Shown here: positions 23,869 through 34,501 of the stretch, one piece after another
Position numbering within the stretch: the first letter of the stretch is position 1
Layout of the letters: each line of letters begins with the position of its first letter
Assembly: GCA_020638495.1 (NCBI GenBank)
Contig: JACKIN010000009.1
Coordinates: forward strand, 1 to 64,000
DNA: 64,000 nt
From: Geminicoccaceae bacterium
GTDB taxonomy: Bacteria; Pseudomonadota; Alphaproteobacteria; Geminicoccales; Geminicoccaceae
Direction of reading: 5' to 3'
Made by a program: the position numbers and the translations under genes
The notes under the pieces: generated by a model
The model's database searches: none
What the model was told of the DNA's origin: nothing
Seen by the model: only the letters and a program-made list of their open reading frames with translations

Positions 23869-24689
23869 CCCGGTTGTCCCAAGCGGCGGTGGCGCTCGAC
23901 CGGCAGGCGTTGCCGGACGAGCTGGAGATAGGCGGGGTCGAGCTCGGCCGTGGCATGGCCCGGCCGATCGGAGACCCTGGCCACGACATGCCCCCAGGGG
24001 TCGGCGACGAGCGCGTGGCCGTAGCTGTGGCGGAGGCCCGATCCGGCGGGGAAGCTGCCGACCTGGGCGGCGGCGGCGACATAGCACTGCGTCTCGATGG
24101 CGCGCGCCCGGAGCAGCACCTCCCAGTGGTCCTTGCCGGTCGGCAGGGTGAAGGCGGAGGGGACGAGGATGAGCTCGGCCCCGGCCCGACGAAGGGCGAG
24201 AAAGAGCTCGGCGAAGCGGAGATCGTAGCAGATGGTGAGCCCGACCCTGACCCCGTCGAGGTCGACCGTCACCACCCGGTCGCCCGGCACGGTGTAGTCG
24301 CTCTCGCGATAGACCTCGCCGGACGGGGTCTCGACGTCGAAGAGGTGGATCTTGCGGTAGCGGGCGACCTCCTCGCCGGTGCGGTCGATGACCACTGTCG
24401 TGTTGGCGAGGCGGCCCTCGCCCAGATCCTCGAAGAAGCTGCCGCCGTGGACGTTGACGCGGTGCTCGCGGGCGAGGTCCCGCAGCATGGTCCAGGCGGC
24501 GCCACCAGGGATCGCCTCGGCGGCCGCGCGCCGGCCCGCATTGCCACCGCCCATGATCGTGAAGGTCTCCGGCAGGCTCACCAGATCCGGCCGGTCACGC
24601 TCGATGGCTCTTTCGATCAGCGCCTTCGCGGCCTTGAGGTTCGCCGCCTTGTCCGGCCCCGAGTTCATCTGGATCACGGCGACGCGCAT
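23865..24689 (-). CDS. Nitrilase-superfamily carbon-nitrogen hydrolase
   Basis: A 274-aa enzyme with the full catalytic triad: E41 in SLPETF, K113 in RYRKIHLFD and C154 in TICYDLRF. The spacing and HLFDVE motif match the Nit1/Nit2 (omega-amidase, deaminated glutathione amidase) branch. It probably removes ammonia from a short amide in the cytoplasm. It starts 5 bp after the aldose epimerase stop and overlaps the dehydrogenase gene, so the three form one operon with the AI-2E-type permease. Confidence 0.87.
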   Translation of the reverse strand: MRVAVIQMNSGPDKAANLKAAKALIERAIERDRPDLVSLPETFTIMGGGNAGRRAAAEAIPGGAAWTMLRDLAREHRVNVHGGSFFEDLGEGRLANTTVVIDRTGEEVARYRKIHLFDVETPSGEVYRESDYTVPGDRVVTVDLDGVRVGLTICYDLRFAELFLALRRAGAELILVPSAFTLPTGKDHWEVLLRARAIETQCYVAAAAQVGSFPAGSGLRHSYGHALVADPWGHVVARVSDRPGHATAELDPAYLQLVRQRLPVERHRRLGQPG

Positions 24690-24694
24690 GATGG

Positions 24695-25696
24695 TCAGGC
24701 CCCGGCGACGGCGAAGCGATGCACCATACGGTGCCGGTAGGTCTCGTTCGGCCGCAGGATCGAGCTCGGGAACTCCGGCTTGTTCGGGGCGTCGGGGAAG
24801 CACTCGGTCTCGAGGCAGAGACCGGCCCTGGGACCGATATGCGCCCCGTCCGAGGCGGTGATGTCCATCTTGAAGCCGGTGTAGAGCTGCACGCCCGGCT
24901 GGTCGGCATCGAGCGTCATCCTGACCCGGCCGTCGCTGGCGACGAGATCGGCGACGGGGCGCAGGCCGCTTCCGTTCACCACGAAGCAATGGTCGTAGTC
25001 GGCGGTGCCCTTGGCGTCGATCCGTCGGGCTTCGCGGAAGTCGAACCCGGTTCCGGCCAACGGCCGGATCTCGCCGGTCGGGATCTGGCCCTCGCCGGTC
25101 GGCAGGTAGCCGTCGGCGGCGAGCCGCAGCTCGTGCGCCTCGATCGAGCCTTTGCCGTCGAGGTTCCAGTAGGTGTGGTGCACCATGTTGATCGGCGTCG
25201 GTGCTGTGGTCGTGGCGGTCATCTCGATGTCGAGGCTGTCGTCGGTCAGCTGGTAGAGGCAGCGCGCCTCGACCGTGCCCGGATAGCCCGCCTCGCCCGC
25301 CGGCCCCGTCAGCTCCAGGGTGACCGACCGGCCGTCACCGCCCGGCGTCATGCGCCAGAGCCGCCGGCCCCAGCCCTTCGAGCCGCCATGCAGGTGGTGG
25401 ACGCCGCCCATGTTGGCTTCGAGATCGTGGCGCACGCCGTCGAGGGTGAAGGTGGCATGGCCGATGCGATTGCCGAAGCGGCCGACCGTGGCGCCGAAAT
25501 AAGGCGACTTCGCCGGGTAGTCGGGGAAGCCGTCGAAGCCCAGCACCAACGGACGCGGCCGGCCGTCGACGTCGATTGTGAGGGACTGCAGCACGCCACC
25601 CCAGCTCAGGATCGCCGCGCGCAGGCCCTTGCCGTTGTCGAGCACGACCCGGCCGACCGGCTCACCCTCGAACTCGCCCCATTTCTCGACCGCCAT
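24695..25696 (-). CDS. galM: Aldose 1-epimerase
   Basis: A 333-aa galactose mutarotase. Signature residues are visible: FGNRIGHATFTLDG, the GVHHLHGGSKGW histidine, NMVHHTYWNLDGKG with the second catalytic His, and the C-terminal Glu in LCLETECFPDAPNKPEF. It interconverts the anomers of aldoses. It is the first gene of the operon with the nitrilase, dehydrogenase and permease. Confidence 0.9.
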   Translation of the reverse strand: MAVEKWGEFEGEPVGRVVLDNGKGLRAAILSWGGVLQSLTIDVDGRPRPLVLGFDGFPDYPAKSPYFGATVGRFGNRIGHATFTLDGVRHDLEANMGGVHHLHGGSKGWGRRLWRMTPGGDGRSVTLELTGPAGEAGYPGTVEARCLYQLTDDSLDIEMTATTTAPTPINMVHHTYWNLDGKGSIEAHELRLAADGYLPTGEGQIPTGEIRPLAGTGFDFREARRIDAKGTADYDHCFVVNGSGLRPVADLVASDGRVRMTLDADQPGVQLYTGFKMDITASDGAHIGPRAGLCLETECFPDAPNKPEFPSSILRPNETYRHRMVHRFAVAGA

Positions 25697-25750
25697 GACC
25701 AGTCCCCCTGCACCTTGCCGCAGCCTCTATAGCCCATGCCGAGCGGCAGG

Positions 25751-26494
25751 TCAGTCGCCGAGAAGGCTGAGCCGGCCGAGCCCGGGGAGCGTGATCTCCA
25801 GGTCGAGCGGGTTGATGCCGAGGACGATGCCCGAGAAGTTGAGCTCCAGCCCCTCGGCCCGGGCGACCATCAGGCCGAAAACCCCGCCGAGCGAGAGCTG
25901 GAAGCCGGTGTGGCTCGGGGCCGGGGCAAGGATGCGGGGGCCGAGATAGTCCTTGCCGATGGCGCGGGGCGGCAGGTCCAGCCCGAGACCCGGCACCTCG
26001 CGGGCGATCCAGGCGATGAAGGTGTTGGAGTTCGGGCCTGGCCACATGCGGTAGGTGTGACGATAGGGATAGTCGGTCACCGCCTGCTCGATCTCGGGAA
26101 TGAGCGCTGCCGCAGCCGCACCACGGTGGTCGAGCAGGAGGCGCGGCCGGTTGCCGGCCCAGTTGCCGTCCGGCACGCCCCGGTGGTTGACCCGGATTGC
26201 CTCGCCGCCGCGCCGCAGATCCCAGGCGACCACGTCGTAACGGGTGTAGCCGGTCGCGTTCTCCGGCTTCATCGCGATCCAGCAATGATCCGCCACGGCC
26301 CCCTTGAGGCCCAGGGAGGCGGCGCAATAGACCTGCACGACCGCTTCGGTCGCGGTGACCGGGTCGGGTGCCATGCCGGTGCTGTCCCAGCGCCCGCCGC
26401 CCCAGTGGGCCACGGCACCCTGGCGCCAGGCGGAGACGCCGACCGGCAGGATGACGAGGGCCAGAACGAGCAGGAGCGGCGGGCGCCAGCGCAA
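25751..26494 (-). CDS. DUF3750 family membrane-anchored protein
   Basis: A 247-aa protein with an N-terminal signal anchor (LLLVLALVILPVGVSAW, residues 7-23). The DUF3750 pattern follows: VQVYCAASLGLKGAVADHCW, YTRYDVVAWDL, YPYRHTYRMWPGPNSNTF and GKDYLGPRILAP. The HCW and NSNT pieces recall papain-like or NlpC-type permuted peptidase folds, but no activity is known. It is divergent from the cytochrome gene with 77 bp between starts. Confidence 0.75.
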   Translation of the reverse strand: MRWRPPLLLVLALVILPVGVSAWRQGAVAHWGGGRWDSTGMAPDPVTATEAVVQVYCAASLGLKGAVADHCWIAMKPENATGYTRYDVVAWDLRRGGEAIRVNHRGVPDGNWAGNRPRLLLDHRGAAAAALIPEIEQAVTDYPYRHTYRMWPGPNSNTFIAWIAREVPGLGLDLPPRAIGKDYLGPRILAPAPSHTGFQLSLGGVFGLMVARAEGLELNFSGIVLGINPLDLEITLPGLGRLSLLGD

Positions 26495-26571
26495 CGGGCG
26501 AGCTTTCTTCGGATGGGTGCGTGGTTTATGTAGCGCTTGCAGGGCTCACGGGCGAGGCTTGGAGGCGAAGC

Positions 26572-26910
26572 ATGACGAAACGCGCACCCCCGGGCAGCCA
26601 TATGGTCGTTATGGCCGGTCTCGTCGGCGCCCTCTTGCCGGCCACCCTCGCGTCCGCGGCCGCGGAGATGGTCGAGCGTGGCCGGATCATCGCCGAGACC
26701 TTCTGCGCCCAATGCCACGCCACTGGCGCCACCGGCGCGAGCCCGCTCCCCGGGGCGCCGCCCTTTCGCACCTTCAAGGAGCGCTGGCCGGTCGAGGTGC
26801 TGGCGGAGGCCCTGGCCGAGGGCCTGACCACGGGCCATCCAGAGATGCCCACGGTCACCATGACTCCGGGCGAGATCGATGCGTTCCTGGGCTATCTCGA
26901 CAGCTTCTGA
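26572..26910 (+). CDS. Small c-type cytochrome
   Basis: A 112-aa exported monohaem cytochrome c. ATG 26572 is preceded by GGAGG (26561-26565). The signal peptide is VVMAGLVGALLPATLASA. The haem site is CAQCH at about residues 45-49, and the axial Met is probably in GHPEMPTVTM near residue 90. The size fits a class I cytochrome working as a periplasmic electron carrier. No oxidase or dehydrogenase gene is adjacent. Confidence 0.85.
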   Translation: MTKRAPPGSHMVVMAGLVGALLPATLASAAAEMVERGRIIAETFCAQCHATGATGASPLPGAPPFRTFKERWPVEVLAEALAEGLTTGHPEMPTVTMTPGEIDAFLGYLDSF

Positions 26911-26949
26911 TCGGCCAGCGGCTGCGGCGATTCACGGCGGAGGATTTGA

Positions 26950-29343
26950 ATGTCCAGGTCGATGAGCGAGAAGCTGGGGCTGATCGTCGAAGACTCGCTG
27001 AGCGAAATCTACGTCTTCAACGCCGACACGTACGAGTTCGTGCTTGTGAACCGCGGCGCGCGGGAGAACCTGGGCTACACGATGGATGAGCTGCGCGAGC
27101 TCACACCCTGGGACTTGAAGCCGGAGTTCACGCGCGAGGCCTTCGTGCGGATGGTGGAGCCGCTGCACGCCGGGGCCGAGCGATTTCTGACGTTCGAGAC
27201 CCGGCACGAGCGAAAGGATGGCTCCGTCTACGACGTGGCAGTGAAGCTGCAATTGATCCGCGGTGACGACGATGTTTTTTATGCGGCTATAGAAGATGTC
27301 ACCGAGCGAAAGAAAGTAACGGAGGAGCTTCGCCAAACGAACCGGCGGCTGGATGCGATCCTGAACAACACCAAGATGGCGGTCTTCATGATGGACGACC
27401 GCCAGCACTGCGTTTTCATGAACAAGGCCGCGGAGGAGCTGACGGGCTACACTCTCGAGGAGACGCTTGGCCGGCCGCTGCACGACGTCATTCACCATAG
27501 CTATCCGGACGGTCGCCCTTTCCCGCTCGCGGAGTGCGCCATCGACAGCGCTTTCCCGCAAGGCAACCAGATGGAAGGCGAGGAGGTCTTCGTCCACAAG
27601 GACGGCAGCTTCTATCCCGTCGCCTTCACGGCCTCGCCCATTCGCGACGATGCGGGGCAGCCCGTAGGCACGGTCATAGAGGTGCGCGGCATCGCCGAGG
27701 ACTTGCGGACCCGCGAGGCGATGCGTGCCTTCAACGAGACGCTGCAGCAGCGCGTCGCCGAGGCGGTCGCCGAGCAGCGCAAGGCGGAGCTGCAGCTCGC
27801 CCAGGCCCAGAAGATGGAAGCCGTGGGCAAGCTCACGGGCGGCGTCGCGCACGATTTCAACAACCTCTTGCAGGTCATCGGCGGCAGCCTCCAACTGCTG
27901 ACGCGCGAGGTGGCGGGCAACGAACGCGCCGAGGGGCTCGTGCGAAACGCGCTCGTCGGCGTCACGCGGGGCGCCAATTTGGCGTCGCAATTGCTGTCGT
28001 TCGGTCGCCGTCAGCCCCTCGAGCCGCGGCCGATCAACCTCGGCCGCGTCCTTCGCAACCTCGACGACATGCTGCGGCGCGCGCTCGGCGAGGAAATCGA
28101 GATCGAGACCGTGGTGGCCGGCGGCATCTGGAACTGCCTGGCAGATGCCACCCAGGTGGAGAACGCCATTCTCAATCTGGCGATCAACTCGCGCGACGCC
28201 ATGGGCGGCCGCGGCAAGCTGACGCTCGAGGCGGGCAATGCCTCGCTCGACGACGCCTATGCCGCCGAGCACGCGGAAGTGACGGCCGGCCAATATGTCA
28301 TGCTCGCCGTCACCGATACCGGCAGCGGCATCCCTGCCGACGTCCTGGAGCGCGTGTTCGACCCGTTCTTCACGACCAAGCCGGAAGGCGAGGGCAGCGG
28401 GCTCGGTCTCAGCGGGGTCTACGGCTTCGCCAAGCAATCGGGCGGCCACGTCAAGATCTACAGCGAGGAAGGTCAAGGCACGACGGTGAGGCTCTATCTG
28501 CCGCGGACACGCCGGCCGGAGGACAGCGTGCCCGAGGGCGTTGCTGAGGAGGTCACCGGCGGCGTCGAGACCATCCTCGTCGTCGAGGACGACGAGGCCG
28601 TGCGGGCGACGGCGGCGGAGATGCTCAAGGAGCTCGGCTATCGGGTGTTGAAGGCCAAGGACGCCGACAGCGCGCTGGCCATCGTCGAAAGCGGCATGGC
28701 GATCGACCTCCTATTCACGGATGTGGTGATGCCGGGGAAGCTGCGGAGCACGGAGCTGGCGGATCACTTCCGCCGGCGCTCGCCGGGCGGTGCCGTGCTG
28801 TACACGTCGGGCTACACGCAGAATGCCATCGTTCACGCCGGACGGTTGGACGACGAGGTCGAGCTGCTGATCAAGCCCTACGGTCGCGAAGCGCTGGCCC
28901 GCAAGGTGAGGCAGGTGCTCGACGCGTCGTCGGCCACGGCGCAGCCGCCCGCCGGGACCGAGGTCGAGCCCCGCAGCCGGCGCAGCGTGCTCGTCGTCGA
29001 GGACGAGGTGCTCATCCGTATCAACACCGTCGACATGCTGACGGAGTTGAATTTTCTCGTCGCCGAGGCGGCAACGGCTCGGGAAGCAAGGACCTTGCTG
29101 GGCCGGAAGTCCTTCGACCTGCTGCTCACGGACGTCGCCCTTCCCGATGGCTCGGGGCTCGAGCTGGCGCGCGAGGCCGTGGCGCGGCACAAGGAGCTTC
29201 GCGTGGTGCTGGCGACCGGGCAGGTGATGGAAGCGATGGAGGACCTGCCGGGCGCCTCGTGGCTGCCCAAGCCATACGACGAGCGGGCCCTGGCCGTCGC
29301 CGTCGGCACCTGGCCAGCCCGGAGCGACGGGGGCGGCTCCTAG
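26950..29343 (+). CDS. PAS-PAS hybrid histidine kinase with two receiver domains
   Basis: A 797-aa cytoplasmic sensor without membrane segments. PAS 1 lies at about residues 10-120 and PAS 2 at about 128-250, each followed by a PAC-like region ([18 protein letters not shown]). A coiled linker leads to a HisKA domain with H301 in [11 protein letters not shown]. The HATPase domain has [25 protein letters not shown] and [12 protein letters not shown]. Receiver 1 has D591 in [10 protein letters not shown] and receiver 2 has D728 in [10 protein letters not shown]. The HDFNN H-box places it in the group often linked to light/oxygen or stress sensing. No haem or flavin residues could be assigned. 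It ends in a 4-bp CTAG overlap with the convergent ThuA gene. Confidence 0.87.
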   Translation: MSRSMSEKLGLIVEDSLSEIYVFNADTYEFVLVNRGARENLGYTMDELRELTPWDLKPEFTREAFVRMVEPLHAGAERFLTFETRHERKDGSVYDVAVKLQLIRGDDDVFYAAIEDVTERKKVTEELRQTNRRLDAILNNTKMAVFMMDDRQHCVFMNKAAEELTGYTLEETLGRPLHDVIHHSYPDGRPFPLAECAIDSAFPQGNQMEGEEVFVHKDGSFYPVAFTASPIRDDAGQPVGTVIEVRGIAEDLRTREAMRAFNETLQQRVAEAVAEQRKAELQLAQAQKMEAVGKLTGGVAHDFNNLLQVIGGSLQLLTREVAGNERAEGLVRNALVGVTRGANLASQLLSFGRRQPLEPRPINLGRVLRNLDDMLRRALGEEIEIETVVAGGIWNCLADATQVENAILNLAINSRDAMGGRGKLTLEAGNASLDDAYAAEHAEVTAGQYVMLAVTDTGSGIPADVLERVFDPFFTTKPEGEGSGLGLSGVYGFAKQSGGHVKIYSEEGQGTTVRLYLPRTRRPEDSVPEGVAEEVTGGVETILVVEDDEAVRATAAEMLKELGYRVLKAKDADSALAIVESGMAIDLLFTDVVMPGKLRSTELADHFRRRSPGGAVLYTSGYTQNAIVHAGRLDDEVELLIKPYGREALARKVRQVLDASSATAQPPAGTEVEPRSRRSVLVVEDEVLIRINTVDMLTELNFLVAEAATAREARTLLGRKSFDLLLTDVALPDGSGLELAREAVARHKELRVVLATGQVMEAMEDLPGASWLPKPYDERALAVAVGTWPARSDGGGS

Positions 29344-30065
29344 CCCAGCTCCTCCTGCGGCTGCTGGTTGCCGCGCCTGGGGGTGGCAGCACCCACCGGT
29401 GCCGCCCAGCGGACGGCGTTCAGGATCAGCATCTGGATCTGGGCGTTGTGGTAGGTGGGATAGGTCTCGTGGCCCGGGCGGAGATAGGCGATGCGGCCCT
29501 GGCCGCGCCGCCAGGTGCAGCCCGAGCGGAAGACCTCGCCTCCCCGGAACCAGCTCACGAGGAAGAGCTCGTCGGGCGGCGGGATGTCGAAATGCTCGCC
29601 GTACATCTCCTCGTGCTCGATGACGATCTGCTCGGGCAGGCCGGCCACGATGGGGTGGGTCGGATCGACCACCCAGAGCCGCTCGCGCTCGCCCGCCTCG
29701 CGCCATTTCAGGTCGCAGCCCGTGCCCATCAGCGTCTTGAAGATCTTCGAGAAATGGGCCGAGTGCAGGGCGACGAGGCCCATGCCGTCCAGCACGCGCT
29801 GGCGCACCCGCTGGACGATCTCGTCGGCGACCTCGTCATGCGCCCGGTGGCCCCACCAGACGAGCACGTCGGTCGCATCCAGGCGGCGGCGGTCGAGGCC
29901 GTGCTCCGGCTCGTCGAGCGTGGCCGTCGCGACCTCGAGGCCGACCGCGCGCAACGGGCCGGCCAGCGCCTCGTGGATGCCGCGCGGGTAGATCTCGGCG
30001 ACTTTCGGGTTCGCCTGCTCGTGGCGGAACTCGTTCCAGACGGTGACCCTCGGCTCCCGGCTCAT
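29340..30065 (-). CDS. thuA: ThuA family protein (trehalose utilisation-like)
   Basis: A 241-aa ThuA-domain protein, a class I glutamine amidotransferase-like fold. Motifs are [11 protein letters not shown] at the start, [42 protein letters not shown] and [18 protein letters not shown]. In Sinorhizobium thuA and thuB are needed for trehalose/maltitol catabolism through 3-keto sugars. The next gene, overlapping by 4 bases, is the Gfo/Idh/MocA partner, which reproduces the thuB-thuA pair. No trehalose ABC transporter lies nearby. Confidence 0.85.
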   Translation of the reverse strand: MSREPRVTVWNEFRHEQANPKVAEIYPRGIHEALAGPLRAVGLEVATATLDEPEHGLDRRRLDATDVLVWWGHRAHDEVADEIVQRVRQRVLDGMGLVALHSAHFSKIFKTLMGTGCDLKWREAGERERLWVVDPTHPIVAGLPEQIVIEHEEMYGEHFDIPPPDELFLVSWFRGGEVFRSGCTWRRGQGRIAYLRPGHETYPTYHNAQIQMLILNAVRWAAPVGAATPRRGNQQPQEELG

Positions 30066-31144
30066 TTGCCGCCCTCCTCGGTCGCGGTCGAATCCATGAT
30101 CCCCGCCGCATTGGCGATCTCGGCCAAGGGCACCAGCCGGCCGTGCTCGGCGGCGGAGCGGATCGCTGCATGCATGAGGCAGAGGCTCTCGAGATTGTCG
30201 GCGCCGGTGCTCAGGCCCGCGGCAGGGCGGCCCTCGCCCACCCAGGCGGCGAAGGCGGCGAGGGCACCCGCCCGGTCGATGCGCGGCAAGGGCTCCAGCT
30301 CCAGTGGCCGCGACTTGTCGTGGGCGGTGTAGAGGGTCACCCGGTCCGCACCTCGCCGGTCGCCCTGGTTGCCGCGAAACCTGCCGAGGGCCGCGGCGGC
30401 GCTGCCGTCGATCCGCCAGTCCGCACCCCAGGGCGTGTCCGGCCCGCGGCTGATCCAGGTGCCGCGATAGCTGACCACGGTGCCGCGCCGAAAGCGGATC
30501 AGGGCCGCCGCCGCCGGCCGGCCCTGGAAGGGGGTGCCGGGCTCGCTCCAGCTCATCGCCGTCACCGCCTCCGGCTCGTCGTCGAGGACGTAGCGCATCA
30601 TGTCGAAATGATGGATCGCCATGTCCGAGAGCAGGGGCTCGGCGAGGAAGAAGTAGCGGTAGTTTTCGTCCCAGGCTTTCCAGAAATCCACGGCGATAGA
30701 GGCGACATGGCCGAGCGCACCGTCGGCCACGAGGCGGCGAAAGGCCCGAGGTGTGGGGAAATGCCGATAGTTCTGGTTGACCATGAGATGCAGCTTGGTG
30801 GCCGCCGCCAGCTCGACCAGCGCTGCCGCCTCGCTCAGGGTCTCGGTGAAGGGCTTCTCGACGAGCACGTGCAGGCCCCGGCGAAGGGCAGCCTCGGTGA
30901 CCGCCGCATGGGCGGCGAGCGGCACCACGACGAGAGCCGCGGTCGGCCCGGTCGCCGCCACCGCCTCGTCGAGCGAGGCGAAGAGCTTCGCCGGTGCGAT
31001 GCGGAGCGCCTCACGGGCCAGCTCGCGCGTCGCCGGGTCGCCGTCGACGAAGGCCACCGGCTCGACCTCCGGCACCGCCGGCAGCACTTCCCTGGCCCAG
31101 TCCCGGCCCCAGCCGCCGAGCCCGATCTGCACCAGCCGCACCAT
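30062..31144 (-). CDS. thuB: Gfo/Idh/MocA family oxidoreductase (ThuB-like)
   Basis: A 360-aa NAD(P)-dependent sugar dehydrogenase. The Rossmann motif is [16 protein letters not shown], and [12 protein letters not shown] carries the EKP lysine. The [13 protein letters not shown] and [12 protein letters not shown] segments supply the catalytic-type His. It would oxidise a sugar carbon to a keto sugar, working with the coupled ThuA. The second ATG (31144) is preferred because GAGGAG lies 7 bases before it; the ATG at 31150 is only 1 base after that site. Confidence 0.85.
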   Translation of the reverse strand: MVRLVQIGLGGWGRDWAREVLPAVPEVEPVAFVDGDPATRELAREALRIAPAKLFASLDEAVAATGPTAALVVVPLAAHAAVTEAALRRGLHVLVEKPFTETLSEAAALVELAAATKLHLMVNQNYRHFPTPRAFRRLVADGALGHVASIAVDFWKAWDENYRYFFLAEPLLSDMAIHHFDMMRYVLDDEPEAVTAMSWSEPGTPFQGRPAAAALIRFRRGTVVSYRGTWISRGPDTPWGADWRIDGSAAAALGRFRGNQGDRRGADRVTLYTAHDKSRPLELEPLPRIDRAGALAAFAAWVGEGRPAAGLSTGADNLESLCLMHAAIRSAAEHGRLVPLAEIANAAGIMDSTATEEGGK

Positions 31145-31174
31145 CGTCATTCTCCTCGTTCGAACGGGCGTGGT

Positions 31175-31663
31175 CTAGCAGACGGGCCCCGCCGCGCGAA
31201 GGGCGCGCAACGCGTCCTCGAGGATCACCGCGGCCGCGAAGTGGTCGATGGCGGCACCCGGCTTCGGCCGCGCCAGCCGCCCCTCGGCGATCGCTTGGCG
31301 GACCGCCTCCGTCGTCAGCCGCTCGTCCTGGAGGAAGTGCGGCAGGTCGAGCGCTCGTGCCAGGTTCTGCGCCGTGTCCCTGGCCGAGCGGGCCCTCGGC
31401 CCCTCGCTGCCGTCCATGTTGAGCGGCAGGCCGAGGACCAGCGCCACCACGCCGCGCTCGCGGACCACGGCCGAGAGGTGGGCCGTGTCAGCGGCGAGCC
31501 CTCGGCGCTCGAACGTCGAAAGCGCGGTCACCAGGCGGCGTTCCGGGTCGGTGCCGGCGAGCCCGATGCGGCGCTTGCTCACATCGAGGGCGAGCAGCGA
31601 GCCGGTCGCCGGCAGGCCGGCGGCGAAGGCTGCCGCCGCGCTCGTGCTGGCCTCGGGGCTCAA
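31175..31663 (-). CDS. ruvX: Putative pre-16S rRNA nuclease RuvX/YqgF
   Basis: A 162-aa RNase H-fold protein. LLALDVSKRRIGLAGTD (about residues 23-39) supplies the first catalytic Asp. VVALVLGLPLNMDGSEGPRA and LQDERLTTEAV supply further family residues, and AAIDHFAAAVIL carries the C-terminal Asp. It processes 16S rRNA 5' ends and was once proposed as a Holliday junction resolvase. It overlaps the anti-sigma-like gene by 4 bases. Confidence 0.88.
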   Translation of the reverse strand: MSPEASTSAAAAFAAGLPATGSLLALDVSKRRIGLAGTDPERRLVTALSTFERRGLAADTAHLSAVVRERGVVALVLGLPLNMDGSEGPRARSARDTAQNLARALDLPHFLQDERLTTEAVRQAIAEGRLARPKPGAAIDHFAAAVILEDALRALRAAGPVC

Positions 31664-32610
31664 GGCAGGAGCCGGCCGTAGAAGAGGAAGGGGGCGGTCG
31701 GCAGGGCCATGGGCGGTGCTTCCGCGCTCTCGACCGAGACGCCGAGCCCGAGCCCGTCGGCCTGGTATTCCTCGGGCAGCTCGAGCGTGGTCGTGCGGCC
31801 GGCATCGAGCGAGCCGAGCGCCTGCGGCGAGCCGTCCGGGTCTGGCATGGCCCAGAGCCGCAGGACCCGGTCGTCCGTGAGCACCAGAGGCGGCACCGGC
31901 GTCACGCTCAGCTGGTTGCCGGCGAGCCCGACCCGCCAGACCCGGCCGGGGGCGAGCGGCTGCAGGAGCCCTACCCGATCATGCTCCAGCGCCACCGGGG
32001 CGGGTGCTGCCTCCGCCGGCGTGTCGACCGCCGGCGGCAGGAGCCGGTCGCCGAGCAGGACCAGCGCCAGGGCCAGGGCCACTGAACCTGCCGCCACGGC
32101 ACCCAGGCGCCAGCGGCGCAGCGCCCGGTCCTGCTCCTCCCGCATCTCGTTCGGCATCGGGTCGCGGCCGCGCGCCATGGTGGCGACACCCGGCTTGACG
32201 TGGCGGTCGAGGCGCTTGAGCCCGATGGCGATGTCGAGCCGCTGCCAGACCTCGGGCGGCGGCTGGACCGGGGCGACCGCCGCCTTCGGCGGCGTCGCCC
32301 CTGTCGGCAGATGCCGGTCGAGCACGGCGGCGAGCCAGGCAGCCGGGCGGGCCGCGGTGTCGCGTTCCTTCGCCGTGGCGAAGATCTCGAGAAAGGCGGC
32401 GACCAGCGCCGCATCGGCGGCCGGCCCTTCCACTGCCGCCCGGGCACGACCGTAGAGCTCTGGTGCTGCGGCGCGGTAGAGCGCCTCCATCGCCTGCCGG
32501 TCGTCGGCGACCCCGGCATCGAGGAGGGTGCCGAGCTCGGCACCCGGCCGTTTCGCTGCGGGCTTGCGTTTCGCGGTCATGCTGTCCGATGCCATTTCCT
32601 GGGGCCCCAT
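31660..32610 (-). CDS. RskA-type anti-sigma protein with a vestigial sigma-region-2-like N-terminus
   Basis: A 316-aa protein. Residues about 27-105 (ADDRQAMEALYRAAAPELYG, AALVAAFLEIFATAKER, RPAAWLAAVLDRHL) align by eye with ECF sigma region 2 (the AFRALYD...LF and EDALQEAFLRIW pattern), but the DNA-melting residues are lost. A linker leads to one transmembrane segment at about 170-190. The C-terminal half is the periplasmic RskA domain (VLTDDRVLRLWAMPDPDGSP, LGSLDAG). RskA proteins hold ECF19-type sigma factors at the membrane. No intact sigma gene is adjacent. ATGs at 32610, 32595 and 32580 are possible starts. Confidence 0.68.
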   Translation of the reverse strand: MGPQEMASDSMTAKRKPAAKRPGAELGTLLDAGVADDRQAMEALYRAAAPELYGRARAAVEGPAADAALVAAFLEIFATAKERDTAARPAAWLAAVLDRHLPTGATPPKAAVAPVQPPPEVWQRLDIAIGLKRLDRHVKPGVATMARGRDPMPNEMREEQDRALRRWRLGAVAAGSVALALALVLLGDRLLPPAVDTPAEAAPAPVALEHDRVGLLQPLAPGRVWRVGLAGNQLSVTPVPPLVLTDDRVLRLWAMPDPDGSPQALGSLDAGRTTTLELPEEYQADGLGLGVSVESAEAPPMALPTAPFLFYGRLLP

Positions 32611-32741
32611 GCCAGCAAGGCTCCTCGCAGCCTCCTAGACATTGCGACCGGATTTACGCAAGTAGGCGGCGCTGCCGGGCCGATCCATCCAACATGGCTG
32701 GCCCGGCCGCCGTTCCGATCAACCGTCAGGATAACGTTCCG

Positions 32742-33029
32742 ATGTCGCTCGACAAGGCCACCGTGCGCAAGATCAGCGAGCTCGCCCGGATCGAGGTGCC
32801 CGAATCCGACCTCGAGCCCTTGGCGCAGGAGCTCTCGGCGATCATCGGCTGGATCGAGCAGCTGGCCGAGGTCGACACCGACAACGTCGCACCGATGCGC
32901 TCCGTCATGCCCATCACCCACGCCTGGCGGGCCGACGAGGTGACCGACGGCGGCATGCAGGAGGCGATCACGCAAAACGCACCCAGCGCCCATGACGGCT
33001 ATTTCGTCGTGCCGAAGGTGGTCGAGTGA
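32742..33029 (+). CDS. gatC: Aspartyl/glutamyl-tRNA amidotransferase subunit C
   Basis: A 95-aa GatC with the usual pattern: [18 protein letters not shown] at the start, [19 protein letters not shown] in the middle and the C-terminal [17 protein letters not shown]. It clamps GatA to GatB in the GatCAB complex that amidates misacylated Asp-tRNA(Asn) and Glu-tRNA(Gln). It overlaps gatA by one base (TGATG). The divergent anti-sigma gene is 131 bp upstream. Confidence 0.95.
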   Translation: MSLDKATVRKISELARIEVPESDLEPLAQELSAIIGWIEQLAEVDTDNVAPMRSVMPITHAWRADEVTDGGMQEAITQNAPSAHDGYFVVPKVVE

Positions 33030-34501
33030 TGGCGGACATGACCGATCTCGGCCTCCTCGAGGCCCGCCACCGGCTCGCGGCCCGCGAGCTCTCGGCCAAA
33101 GAGCTGACGGAGGCGCATCTCGCCGCCATGATCGAGGCCCGTCCGCTCAACGCCTTCATAACAGAGACACCGGAGCTGGCGCTGGCCGCCGCCGAGGCGT
33201 CCGATGCGCGGCTGGCCAGGGGCGAGGGCGGCCTGCTCGAGGGCCTGCCGATCGCCATCAAGGACCTCTTCTGCACGAAGGGGGTCCAGACCACCGCCGG
33301 CTCGCGCATCCTCGAGGGCTTCGTCCCGCCTTACGAATCGACCGTGACGCAAAGGCTCTGGGCCGAGGGTGCCGTGCCGCTCGGCAAGACCAATCTCGAC
33401 GAGTTCGCCATGGGCTCGTCCAACGTGACCTCGCATTTCGGCCCCGTCCGCAGTCCCTGGACCAGGGCCAGCGACAATGCCGACCTCGTGCCGGGCGGCA
33501 GCTCCGGCGGCTCGGCCGCGGCCGTGGCGGCCCGGATAGCGCTTGCCGCCACCGGCACCGACACGGGCGGCTCGATCCGCCAGCCGGCGGCCTTCTGCGG
33601 CATCACCGGCATCAAGCCGACCTATGGCCGCTGCTCGCGTTTCGGCGTGGTCGCCTTCGCCAGCTCGCTCGACCAGCCCGGCGCCTTCGGCCGTAGCGTC
33701 GAGGACAGTGCGCTGCTGCTGCAGGCCATGGCGGGCTACGATCCGAACGACAGCACCTCCGCCGACCTCGCCGTGCCCGACTGGACCGCGAGCCTGAAGG
33801 GCAAGGTGAAGGGGCTCAGGATCGGCGTGCCGAAGGAATATCGCGTCGACGCGATGCCGGCCGAGATCGAGAAGCTCTGGCAGCAGGGTGCCGACTGGCT
33901 AAGGGCCGAAGGGGCGGAGATCGTCGAGATCGCGCTGCCGCACACCAAGTACGCGCTGCCCACCTACTACATCATCGCCCCGGCCGAGGCGTCCTCCAAC
34001 CTCGCCCGCTATGACGGCATGCGCTACGGCCTCCGGGTCGAGGGCGAGACGCTCGCCGATATGTACAAGAAGACCCGGGCGGCCGGCTTCGGCACGGAAG
34101 TGAAGCGGCGGGTCATGATCGGCACCTACGTGCTCTCCGCCGGCTACTACGACGCCTACTACCTCAAGGCGCAGAAGGTCCGCCGCCGCATCGTCGAGGA
34201 CTTCGAGCAGGCCTTCGGAAAGGTCGACGCCATCCTGACACCGACGGCCCCGTCCGCCGCCTTCCGCGCCGGCGAGAAGATGGACGACCCCGTCGCCATG
34301 TACCTCAACGACGTCTTCACCGTGCCGTCGAGCCTCGCCGGCCTGCCGGCGATCTCGGTCCCGGCCGGCCTGTCGGCGGAGGGCCTGCCGCTGGGGCTGC
34401 AGGTGATCGGCAAGGCCTGGGACGAGCAGACGGTGCTCGATGTCGGGCTGGCGATCGAAAGGGCGGCGGCGTTTGCGGTGATGCCGTATGGGTTGGGGTG
34501 A
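33029..34501 (+). CDS. gatA: Aspartyl/glutamyl-tRNA amidotransferase subunit A
   Basis: A 490-aa amidase-signature enzyme. The catalytic Lys is in [13 protein letters not shown] (about residue 77), the glycine-rich loop [15 protein letters not shown] carries the cis-Ser, and [13 protein letters not shown] carries the nucleophile Ser. It releases ammonia from glutamine for tRNA amidation. The ATG at 33029 overlaps the gatC stop; a GTG at 33026 is less likely. gatB is 2.1 kb downstream, with two unrelated genes between. Confidence 0.95.
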   Translation: MADMTDLGLLEARHRLAARELSAKELTEAHLAAMIEARPLNAFITETPELALAAAEASDARLARGEGGLLEGLPIAIKDLFCTKGVQTTAGSRILEGFVPPYESTVTQRLWAEGAVPLGKTNLDEFAMGSSNVTSHFGPVRSPWTRASDNADLVPGGSSGGSAAAVAARIALAATGTDTGGSIRQPAAFCGITGIKPTYGRCSRFGVVAFASSLDQPGAFGRSVEDSALLLQAMAGYDPNDSTSADLAVPDWTASLKGKVKGLRIGVPKEYRVDAMPAEIEKLWQQGADWLRAEGAEIVEIALPHTKYALPTYYIIAPAEASSNLARYDGMRYGLRVEGETLADMYKKTRAAGFGTEVKRRVMIGTYVLSAGYYDAYYLKAQKVRRRIVEDFEQAFGKVDAILTPTAPSAAFRAGEKMDDPVAMYLNDVFTVPSSLAGLPAISVPAGLSAEGLPLGLQVIGKAWDEQTVLDVGLAIERAAAFAVMPYGLG

